A stretch of 64,000 nt of DNA from Lachnospiraceae bacterium KH1T2. GTDB lineage: Bacteria > Bacillota > Clostridia > Lachnospirales > Lachnospiraceae. The stretch is from NCBI GenBank assembly GCA_900114405.1, contig FOSY01000005.1, forward strand, positions 124,001 to 188,000, read 5' to 3'. The first letter of the stretch is position 1. Every line of letters begins with the position of its first letter. Positions 51,740 through 61,500 of the stretch are shown here, in pieces. Below the pieces are notes generated by a model, which worked only from the letters and a program-made list of their open reading frames with translations, was not told the origin of the DNA and made no database searches. Both the position numbers and the translations under genes were made by a program.

Positions 51740-52666
51740 TTATCTCCTAAACTCTGCAAGTTTATCCTCATCCCAGCCAGCCTTTATAAAGTATCCGTCG
51801 AAAGTATCATTAAATACCTTCTCGGTCTCATCTGATTGAAATGCCTCAACCACCTTATCATAAGCTTCGAGAAGCTCAGGGTTTGAAAGATCCTCCGTCC
51901 TTGCTGCAATCAGATTCCAATACTGTTCTTCATCAAGAACGCTATCCTTATAAATTGCATCTTCTGTTTTAATCCCAAAATCAAGAGCATAATTTCCATT
52001 GATGATCGCAGCTGTCACATCCGGAAGCGTTGAAGGAATCGTATTTGCAGCAATCTCTTTGATCTCAACCTTCACATTATATTTTTCTATATCTTCAAGA
52101 GTAGGATTAAAATTATCGTTGTCCTTAAGTGCAATGACATTTGCGGCTTCCAAAACTTTCAAAGCTCTGCCTTCATTTGTAGGATCGTTCGGTACAGCAA
52201 TCGTATCTCCATCTTTAAGCTCATCCACCGATTTGATCTTCTCTGAATAAAGATTCAAAGGAATGATAAAGGTGTTTCCAATGTTAGTGATATCATAACC
52301 ATATTGATCTATCTCTGACTGCAGATATATCTGATGCTGAAATGAATTTAAATCTATCTCACCGTTTGCTAATGCATTATTTGGTGTCACATAGTCTGAA
52401 AACTGAACAATTTCAAGATTGATCCCTTCATCCGCAAGTTTTTCTTTTGCGCTCTTCCAAAGATCATCATATATCGATCCAACTACTCCAAGTTTTATAT
52501 CAATAGTTTTTGCTTCTGATGCAGTTTCTGTCGTTTCTGCACTCGAAGTTTTCTGTTCCTCACCGGACTGTACTTTATCAGCCGATGCATCTGCCTTTGA
52601 ACCACATGCTGTAAGCACGCTTAAGGAAGCTATTGTAAGTAATGCAGCAATAATTGTCTTTTTCAT
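51740..52666 (-). CDS. metQ: Methionine-binding lipoprotein MetQ
   Basis: The 308-residue lipoprotein (lipobox VLTAC) has a Ser/Thr/Glu-rich linker and a NlpA/MetQ domain, with family features GEIDLNSFQHQIYL and IAVPNDPTNEGRAL. It is the first gene of the operon metQ-metN-metI-aminotransferase-dehydrogenase-M20. GAGGAGG precedes the start. There is no S-box riboswitch in the 165 nt before it; instead two perfect palindromes lie at the promoter. Confidence 0.93.
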   Translation of the reverse strand: MKKTIIAALLTIASLSVLTACGSKADASADKVQSGEEQKTSSAETTETASEAKTIDIKLGVVGSIYDDLWKSAKEKLADEGINLEIVQFSDYVTPNNALANGEIDLNSFQHQIYLQSEIDQYGYDITNIGNTFIIPLNLYSEKIKSVDELKDGDTIAVPNDPTNEGRALKVLEAANVIALKDNDNFNPTLEDIEKYNVKVEIKEIAANTIPSTLPDVTAAIINGNYALDFGIKTEDAIYKDSVLDEEQYWNLIAARTEDLSNPELLEAYDKVVEAFQSDETEKVFNDTFDGYFIKAGWDEDKLAEFRR

Positions 52667-52727
52667 ATCTCATCCTCCTCGCAATCTTTCGATTTGTTGT
52701 GTATATCCTATCACGCAAGTAGGAATT

Positions 52728-52751
52728 AGTATAATAGGCAAATATTATACT
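52728..52751. promoter_or_regulatory. Perfect 24-bp palindrome at the metQ promoter
   Basis: AGTATAATA-N6-TATTATACT. On the minus strand it holds TATAAT, a likely -10, so a protein bound here would block initiation. Confidence 0.65.
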
Positions 52752-52754
52752 CAG

Positions 52755-52775
52755 TGATAAATTTCACTTATCACA
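52755..52775. promoter_or_regulatory. Perfect 21-bp palindrome upstream of metQ
   Basis: GTGATAA-N7-TTATCAC, three bases upstream of the 24-bp palindrome and over the expected -35 region. It differs in sequence from its neighbour, so two regulators or a cooperative pair are possible. Confidence 0.65.
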
Positions 52776-52793
52776 AAAAAGTCAAAAAAAATG

Positions 52794-52813
52794 AGTGCCA
52801 TTGCTGACACTCA
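52794..52813 (-). terminator. Terminator of the SsuABC-like operon
   Basis: GAGTGCC and GACACTC form a 7-bp stem with one wobble pair. On the minus strand ATTTTTTTTGAC follows. It lies 19 nt after the stop codon of the binding protein gene. Confidence 0.85.
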
Positions 52814-52832
52814 ATCTTTAAGATATTTACTT

Positions 52833-53834
52833 TCAATCACCCTGTACGTTATCAAAAACGTATGCACTATAATCCTTTGAAGCTTCATTTGTAAGGAAGT
52901 TATTCTTTTCCATAAATGATGCAAACTCAACAACTCCGCCTGTCTTTACTGAGAAGTTAACGCCATCTCTTCCAAGCCAGTCCTTTACTGTATCGGTATC
53001 CTTATCATTTACCTCTGCAAGTATCTCTGCAGCCTCATCAGGGTTCTCTTTAATGAATTCCATTGCTTCCTCGGTAGCTTTAACTACAGCATTATAAAGC
53101 TCTGGCTTTTCATCATGAAGTTTCTCTGAAGCAAGACCTACGATAAATGAATTTCCTTCAGGCCATACTTCATTAAAATTATAAACCTCGTGAAGGCTCT
53201 CATCGTCATCTTCCTGGAAAGTATAAGGCGCAGATGTAAGATGTAATGCCACACTTCCTGAAAGAAGCGAAGACATTCCATCAGGATGAGCCATTGCCGC
53301 AAGATTATTGTCTAATGCGTGTGCATCACCAAATTCTTTATCACATGCCATAGCAAGAAGAATATGCTGAAAACTTCCGATATTCACGATTGCTATCTGA
53401 TCAGAGCTTGTTATATCTTTCAGTGAATTGATATTTTCTTTATTTGTGTAGAGCTTATTTGGCATAGATGAAATATTATCGTAAATCTTATAGCCAACAC
53501 CAGATGTGATGCCTGTAATAGCAGGTCCAAGTCCCATTGCACCAACATCAAGCTTTCCTGAAGCAAAAGCCTCATTTATCGCAGAGCCGGAATTTAACGT
53601 ACTCCACTCTACCTTTACATCTCCATCATAATTTTTCTCTATCAGTCCCTTTGCCTGCATGATCGCATATGGCGCATATGAAAGTCCATACTGCATTGCA
53701 ACCTTGATCGTTTCTGTATTTCCTGAAGCCGCAGACGAATTAACTGCAGCTTTTGAATTTGATCCGCATGCCGAAAGCGATACTGCAAGTGCTGCAGAAA
53801 CAATTATTGCCGTAATTTTTTTCATTGAAATCAT
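52833..53834 (-). CDS. SsuA/TauA-type substrate-binding lipoprotein
   Basis: The start at 53834 has GGGAG 7 nt before it (333 residues). It is a lipoprotein (lipobox SLSAC) of the nitrate/sulfonate/taurine binding family, with YGLSYAPYAIMQAKGL near the start of the mature domain and INEAFASGKLDVGAMGLGPAI. The family also serves thiamine precursors and riboflavin parts, so the ligand is not certain. It closes the operon permease-ATPase-binding protein. The neighbour metNIQ makes a sulfur source attractive. Confidence 0.85.
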   Translation of the reverse strand: MISMKKITAIIVSAALAVSLSACGSNSKAAVNSSAASGNTETIKVAMQYGLSYAPYAIMQAKGLIEKNYDGDVKVEWSTLNSGSAINEAFASGKLDVGAMGLGPAITGITSGVGYKIYDNISSMPNKLYTNKENINSLKDITSSDQIAIVNIGSFQHILLAMACDKEFGDAHALDNNLAAMAHPDGMSSLLSGSVALHLTSAPYTFQEDDDESLHEVYNFNEVWPEGNSFIVGLASEKLHDEKPELYNAVVKATEEAMEFIKENPDEAAEILAEVNDKDTDTVKDWLGRDGVNFSVKTGGVVEFASFMEKNNFLTNEASKDYSAYVFDNVQGD

Positions 53835-53850
53835 TTTATTTCTCCCTCTT

Positions 53851-54597
53851 TTATAATGCATCCTCAAATTTTCTCCAAAGCTCACCATATCCGGGTGAAT
53901 CCGGTGTAACCGGCTTTGGTATAGGATTTTCCATATCTATCTTAACTTCACCATGCGACGACATAAGCATGACTCTTGTGCCCAAAACCAATGCCTCCTG
54001 AATATTGTGCGTGATGAAAATAACTGTAAGATGTTCGTTTTCTGCAATCTTATGAAGCTCTCTCTGAAGCTTATTTCTCGTCATTGCATCAAGTGCCGCA
54101 AACGGCTCGTCCATCAAAATGATCTTTGGTCTGAGCGCAAGTCCTCTGGCTATCGCAACACGTTGCTTCATTCCACCGCTCAACTGATGCGGATAATAGT
54201 CTTCGTAGCCGGAAAGTCCTATAAGTTCGAGCTGCTTTTTAACGATTCTGTCAAGCTCAGCCTTATCTTTGATTCCCTGCTTTTTCAGCGGAAATTCTAT
54301 ATTTCCTCTGACTGTTTTCCATGGATAGAGCTGATCAAAGCTCTGAAATACCATTATCCTGTCAGTTCCCGGCTTTGTGACTTTCTCGCCTTCTACAAAG
54401 ATCTCTCCCTGATATTTTTCAAAACCGCAAATACATCTGATAAGTGTTGTCTTTCCACAGCCCGAAGGTCCAAGGATACTTAGAAAATCCCCCTCCTTAA
54501 GAGTAAGGTTCATATCACTTATGACATTATTTGTACCCTGCGAATCATTGTATGATTTAGATAAATTTTTTATTTCAAGTATATTCTCAGTTGCCAT
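53851..54597 (-). CDS. SsuB/TauB-type ABC ATPase
   Basis: The 248-residue ATPase has Walker A LGPSGCGKTT, signature LSGGMKQR, Walker B IILMDEP and the switch His in ITHNIQEAL. It overlaps the permease gene by 11 nt and belongs to the nitrate/sulfonate import group. Confidence 0.9.
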   Translation of the reverse strand: MATENILEIKNLSKSYNDSQGTNNVISDMNLTLKEGDFLSILGPSGCGKTTLIRCICGFEKYQGEIFVEGEKVTKPGTDRIMVFQSFDQLYPWKTVRGNIEFPLKKQGIKDKAELDRIVKKQLELIGLSGYEDYYPHQLSGGMKQRVAIARGLALRPKIILMDEPFAALDAMTRNKLQRELHKIAENEHLTVIFITHNIQEALVLGTRVMLMSSHGEVKIDMENPIPKPVTPDSPGYGELWRKFEDAL

Positions 54598-55363
54598 TCT
54601 TAATAATTCCCCACTTTCTGACTGTCTTAACTTCTATGAGGTGGAATATACCATACTCGACTATCAGCCCGATGAAAATGATCACAAGCAGTGATGCAAA
54701 AACTCCTGCTGTGTCAAGGTTGGTTCTCTTCATGAATATGTACCAGCCTATACCAGCCCCGCTGCCTGTCGTACCAAAGACCATTTCTATCGAAATAAGA
54801 CCTCTCCACGCACGCGCCCAGCCGACTCTCAGTCCCGAAAGCACACTATTAAATGATGCAGGAAGATAAATATCTTTCACAAGCTCAATTCCATTAAGCC
54901 CAAGATTTTTACCACTTTCAATGTAGATAGATGGAATAGACCTAAAGCCATCCATAATATTTCTGGACATAGGCCACAAAACACCATGAACAACGATAAC
55001 CACCACCGTAGTCTTTCCGATGCCAAACCAAAGGATTGCCAATGGCAGAAGCGCTATACCAGGTATCAGATCCATCACTGAAACTACAAAGTTATAAATA
55101 CTCGAAAAGCTTTTGCTTACAGCAGAAAAGCCCGAAAAAATAAGGGCAAGAAGAATACCGATTCCAAGCCCTTTTATTATGAGTCCCATTGAATAGATCA
55201 CATATTCTATAAGGTTATCTTTTGTAAAACCTTCTATAAAGCTTTTACCTATTTTTTCGAGTGATGGAAATAGAAGTGGTGAAACCTGACCTGATCTGCT
55301 TATGCACTCCCATATTGCTAAAATTGCTACAATAAAGATTAATTGTGTATAAACCCGTTTCAT
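54587..55363 (-). CDS. SsuC/TauC-type ABC permease
   Basis: The 258-residue protein has six helices and the motif GLNGIELVKDIYLPASFNSVLSG read in parts as the permease-ATPase contact loop. It is the first gene of the three-gene importer. The 220 nt upstream are AT-rich and hold no clear riboswitch. Confidence 0.9.
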   Translation of the reverse strand: MKRVYTQLIFIVAILAIWECISRSGQVSPLLFPSLEKIGKSFIEGFTKDNLIEYVIYSMGLIIKGLGIGILLALIFSGFSAVSKSFSSIYNFVVSVMDLIPGIALLPLAILWFGIGKTTVVVIVVHGVLWPMSRNIMDGFRSIPSIYIESGKNLGLNGIELVKDIYLPASFNSVLSGLRVGWARAWRGLISIEMVFGTTGSGAGIGWYIFMKRTNLDTAGVFASLLVIIFIGLIVEYGIFHLIEVKTVRKWGIIKNGN

Positions 55364-55552
55364 TTCATGCCTTTCTATAATTCAATACTTATATTTTCAT
55401 ATCTAACAGCTTATCATTAATAGCTAATGTATGTCAATTGGTACACTCGTGAACATTTTTTATGCAGAGATCAGTTTCACATTCAATAATTTTATTCAAT
55501 TTAAATTATAATTGTTTTATCTTGATAAACCCCAAAAAATAAGTAAAAAAGA

Positions 55553-55574
55553 GCGGCAGATTTTCATCCACCGC
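55553..55574 (-). terminator. Terminator after the giant glycosidase
   Basis: GCGGCAGAT and ATCCACCGC pair over 9 bp with two wobbles and a four-base loop. On the minus strand TCTTTTTTAC follows, 14 nt after the stop codon. Confidence 0.88.
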
Positions 55575-55587
55575 CCTGATCATACTT

Positions 55588-58500
55588 TTATTTCACAAGT
55601 TTTCCATCATTATCAAACGTATATGTGCGTCCCCATGAACTTACGGTTCCGGTGAGCATCTTTCCATCCTTATCGAATCTATAGATGTCATCACCGATTT
55701 CCAGCCAGCCGGTATGCATCTTTCCATCTTCTTCGAAGAAGTAAGTTGCACCGTCTATATCTGTAAATCCATTCTTCAGCATATAGCCGTTTTCATCAAA
55801 GTAATACTTTCCTGTCCAAGTGCTCTTAAAGCCTTTTACAAGACTTCCGTCTTTATTTGCATAGAATGTATGCTCTTCGCCATCATTTCCTTCTGCATCA
55901 AAGAATGCTGCACTCTTCATGATTCCTTTTTTCGCAGGATCAAAGTAGCGTGCTGCACCATCAACTACTACAAAGCCGGTAACTCTTTCACCAGTCTGAT
56001 CGATGCAGTATGTCTTGCCCCATGCATTCTTAAGAGTATAGACATTTTCATCTCCTGCACCTGCTTTTCTTACTCCCACAAAGCTGATAACAGGGTCAGC
56101 ACTTCCAGTCTTTGCAACTCTTACCGTTACCTTTCCGGCATGCTCTGCATCTACTGTGAACTTCTGGCTGATCTGAAGGTTAGTACTTGTCTTTTCAACA
56201 TTAAATGACTTTTCTGCAAGAATATCATCTCCTGCCTTGATCGTCATCCTGCAAGGACGTGCTGTATTCCACCACTCCTGGAAGCCTTCTGTAACCGTGT
56301 ACTCGCCTTCTTCCAGATCGAAGCTGTAAACGATATCCTTGTTTCCGGCAGCCCACCAGCCATTACTCAGATAATCATCACCATCATGATGTCCAAGGTC
56401 AAAGCTTGAAGAATTCTCACTCTTAAGAACACCTTCATATCCTGCCTTGCTTTCATCAGTATACTTCTGATCAGGCAGAGAATTTCTGAGTGCCTTTACA
56501 TTTGATTTAACAGCATCAAAATACTCTGATGTTTCTGCACCACTATCGAAGAAGTAAATTGTGTCAGGGTCAACTACGCTTACCTTGTATGTGAAGGTTC
56601 TTCCGCTTTCTGAAAGCTTACCTGTAACCTCAACTTCTCCAAATGCGTTCTCATCTGCTTCTGTTTCCCACGAAACAGCCTCTGAAACCTTGCCCTTTCC
56701 ATAATCTACATTGATCTCAGACGGAAGAGCACCATCAAGATCAGCTGCAGACTCAACAGCTTTCGGAAGCTCTGCTGTATCTACTTCGAAACTTCCCTTA
56801 TTTTCAAGCTCGTCAAGTGTCCAGTTTTCATACTTCTTAAGCGAGATAGTATTTCCTGAACCAAACTCGATTGGGAGAAGTACATATCGTGAATCACTGA
56901 GATCTTTGCCCTCATCAGGGTTAAACCAGCGATCTCCCACATAGATGTACTTTCCATTTTCAGCATCATAAGGTATTACATATGTGCTCTGTGTATCGAA
57001 TGTCGTATTAGTTGTGTCATCTACACAAGGATTTCCCATAGTTGTCCATGGTCCGAGCATACTGTCAGCAACAGCATAGCTTGCCTTATTCGGTGCCCAA
57101 CCTGTGCATCCTGATGTAATGATGTAGTATTTACCCTTATACTTGAATGGTGCAGGTGCTTCACGGCTTGCGCCGATAAAGTTTCTGGTAAAGTCAACAC
57201 CCTCTTCGTTTCCGGCAATACCTGTGTACTCTTCATTAAGCTTTGCAACATACATTGTAGAGTTGCCGTCTGATGAATAAACCACGTATGCCTGTCCGTC
57301 ATCATCTACGAAAAGATTCATGTCTCGAACAGAACCACCTACTGTATCCCATCCAAGATCAGCATTTTCTGATGTTGCAAGCTTATAGCATCCAACAAGC
57401 TTGAACGGTCCTGCAGGGGTGTCACTTACTGCGATACCTGCTCTTGCCTTGCTGTATTTGCTTGAAGCTGTGCGGTTTGACTTCATCATTCCGTCAGCAT
57501 GGAACCACATCACATATTTCTTTGTCTTCTCGTTATAAATTACCTTAGGACGCTCGATAATACAGCGGTCACCTGCAAGATTCCAATATGTCTCCTCAAG
57601 CTTGCTGTCATACTGCGCATCATCAGGAGCCTGTCCTTCATAATCCCCATAGAGATCTTTGAAGTATTCATTCTCAGTAAATACTGAAAGATCAGCATCT
57701 TTTGACGCATATGAACCATACTCAGAATCATCCGGTACGATAGTTCTCAATACGACACCCTGATCGTCCCAGTTATAAAGATCATCTGATGTATAAAGAT
57801 GAACACCTGTTACAGGATCTGTTCCATATGTCTTATCTTCGCCATACCAATAGTACTTTGTCTCACCATTTACAGTAAACTTGCTGATCTGACCGCCATG
57901 AGCCTGAACCTTATTTCCTGATGTGTCAAAGAGCCTCTCTCCGGCTGTACCTGTAATTGATGAATATGTTACGATTTCTTTCTCTTCTTCTGACTTCTTG
58001 CCTGCTTTAACAATAATATAGCTGAGTACAGGGTCAACATACTGGCTGGTTCGATTTGGATTATGAACCATCACATTGAGTTCGCCGTCTTTTACCTCTA
58101 TATTATATGTTTCTTCAACCGTCGTTCCCTGCGGAAGACTAAGTGATCTTTCAGCAGTCTCTCCCTCAAGAGTTACATTAACAGTTCTCGCACTCCACGG
58201 ATTCTTAAAGCCTACTGTAACATTATAATTAGTGATACCGGTGTCAGGTATTTCAAATCTATACTTAAATCCACTTACACCTTTCTTGAATTTAATGTCA
58301 GGAGACATATAGATATAAGTATCCGTAAGGCCGTCACCTGAGCCTCCGCTCACAGCTTCAGAGTACTCGTCATTAGGCTCAATTCCCCACTTCATACCTG
58401 TGGCTTCATCTTCACCATATTCCTGATCAGTATTTGACTGACATACACCAAGTACATAATTTTCAGGAACAACAGATGCATCTGCTGCACCGGCATTTAC

Positions 58501-61500
58501 AAGATAAAGCACATTGTCATTATCTTCGATATCCTTCTTTGTGATCTTAGTGTTGAGATTTGCAATCGCATCCTCAATTGCCTGTTCTGCAGAATCAATG
58601 TCTTCCTGTGTTGCGGCTGCCTTTACCAGAAGCTCACGCCCACTCTCTGCAGCCTTCTTAACATCCTTGACTCTTCTTGCAGGATAAGCAGCTTCATCGA
58701 TGGAATCTGCGCTTATGATAGCAGCTTTAAGGCTTTCTGTATCAAGCAGCTTCTGTATCTTGATAAATGAAAGTACAGGGTCTGAGCTGCCATTTTTAGC
58801 AACAGTAAATGTCACTTCTGCATCTTCATCAAGAGTGAATTCATAGCCTGCTGTATTCCAGTTTTTATTACCATTAAGGCTGTTTGTAGTGCCAAGCGTC
58901 TTTGTCTCGCCATTTACTTCAGCAGTGATCTTCATCGGGCGATTTACCCACCACCACTCTTTGAATCCGAAGGTAAGCTTATAATCACCGGCAGTCATAG
59001 GAACTTTATACTTTATATCCTGTCCTTTATAAGCATAGTATCCTATATCATAGCTGTCGCTGATATCACAGTTATCCGGGCCATATTTGCCATAGTCATC
59101 CACAAAGCCCCATGAGCCTTCACTATATTTCTGATCAGGTGTTTCATTCAGAAGGTCAGCATACTCATCAATTTCTTTGTATGTTGTTGACTCTGCATTG
59201 TTGCAGTCGATATACCATGCAAGATTATTTTCTGCCGCCTTGATCGTTGCTTTAGCAACAATATCGCTGCCCTCTACAGTTCCTTCTATAATCTCACCAT
59301 TCTTAGAAAGGTTTTTATCCGTTGTATCCCAAACCACTGCAGCAGTCTTTGTATTATTCTTATTTGTCTTGACTGTAACAGTTTCAGGAAGTTTCGCATC
59401 AAAGCCTTCTACCGTATAAACTGTAGGATTTTCAACGCTTTTGATCACCTCTTCTGAGCTGTCATAGCTTACGCCATTGATCGTATAAGTCGTTATAGAA
59501 TTAGCTTTAAGCTCTACTGTGAGTGTTTTTGCCTCCCTGTCTACCTTAATATCTGCAGAGTCAGAAACATCACTCCAGTTTTCTCCGCTTTCAAGCGATC
59601 CGCTTGTTCTAACGGCCTCTACATTTTCACCTACTGTAAGGAATTCAGAAAGGTCGAATTTCTCCTTCTTTGCCTTGTCTGAGGTATTCATCGCTACGAT
59701 CTTGACTTTTCCATTCTCTTTATCATATGCAGCGAGAATATTTCCCTCATCACTTGAGCCAAGTATGGTATCACCAGGTCTTATATATCTTGAAACCTGT
59801 CCAAATCCATAATACTTCTTGCTAAGCTCTACTTTTTCGTTATCATGATCTGCAAATGCAATTCCCCAGAATCCCTTTGATTCATCAACTTTTGACATAA
59901 GCTCATCAAGTGAGGCATAGTCATATTCATTTTCTGAATCTGCATGCATATCTATCGCATTCCAAAGTATCCATGCACTTGCGTCAAGATCATTGATATC
60001 TGTCATCATACGCTGAACAAGTCCGAGCGCATCTGTCATCTCTCCTGCATTTGTTCCTGCTCTGAATGTTCCATCGACCTCTGACATCCATAAATTCTTA
60101 TTCTCGCTCTCAGCCAACTCCTTAAGCGCTGCTCTCTTGCTTCCACTGTAAGTATGCGTATCTATACGGTCTACAGCTTCTTTTGCATCATCATCAAGTG
60201 CATTATATGCCTTGATAGCAGTATCTATACTTGTCTCGTCTGATGCAGCAAGAACTATATCTATACCTCTGCTTTCAAGCTCAGCATTAAGCTCGTTAAG
60301 AATCTTCGACTCAGAATCACCTATATCAAAGTGGCAGCCTTCCTGTTTATTAGAATTAGCTCCCCAATAGTTTGTATACGGCTCATTCATCGGGTCTGTA
60401 GAAGTAAACTCAACCCCCTCATTTTTCCAATGTTCGATGACATCTGCCATATAAAGTGCGAAAGCATGATATGAATCTTTTCTCAGATTATCCTTATTTG
60501 CATCGACATTTCCTGATGAGCATCCACTCTCTGTCATAAAATACGGCGGTGAATTTGAAAAAGCCTCAGCTAAGAACTTATCACCGGCCTTTCTCATAGC
60601 CGCTTTAAGTACATTCACCTGATTCTGGTCTGCATCCCAGTCATAATTCCATGCATATCCGCACTCTTCATCGTACTGGTCAAAGTGTTCAGCATACCAT
60701 TCCAGATCATGCGCATCAGTGATCTTTGTTACGTCTACACAATATCCCGGTACTACTGAGTCTGAACGTTTAATATGAGACTCGTGCATGAATTCCTGAT
60801 CGGCTGTTATAAGACCTTCCTTACCTGAAGGAATCACAGCCATCTTCACGAAATTAAGCCCCCAACCATCATTTCCGCCTATAACTATCTGATTATCGCC
60901 TTCATCAAGCTCTACATTCTTAAAAGTACAAACGAAAAGATTATTATTGTTTCCATTAGCTATAAGTCCGCTATTCACATCATCAGCTGAAACATAGTAT
61001 TCTTTATCGCCATTCACACGGATAGCCATTCCTCTTGAATTACTTCCTTCAAGAGCAAGCAGGAGCTTTATCGTATACTTGCCGGATTCACGAGAATCCA
61101 CGTTATATATCAGATTTCCGCCATCGCCTACTTCTGCACCAAGTGCATTTATCCAGCCTATCTGCGTGAATGTACCTACTTTATCTCCACTATTCAAGCC
61201 GAAATCAGCATCAGTTTTTGAGTAAGTTACAGAATCCATCTTCGTGTAACTCTGGATCTTCATGCTGTTTCCGCTGAATGTAGGCTTATTTTCATCCAAT
61301 AGATCATAGAATGATGCAGCTTCATTTTCCTTAACCTTCTCAGGTGTCCCTACCAGATCACCACCGCCGATATTATATCGGCCGATATTCATCCTTAAGC
61401 CGTCATCTCCATAAAAATAGTCTGTTGCCTGCTCGGTAAGCGCTTCACTATACCCCACACGATTCGCCCACCAGCAAAGAGATGTACCAAATCCCTGAAA

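Noticed and set aside
52667..52832. SAM riboswitch upstream of metQ
   Set aside because: The region has two DNA palindromes and a terminator of the previous operon but lacks the S-box core and is too short for one plus a terminator/antiterminator pair.
55364..55587. Riboswitch or small gene before the SsuC-type permease
   Set aside because: Only AT-rich sequence and the terminator at 55553-55574 are visible; no conserved RNA core or coding frame with a ribosome binding site.
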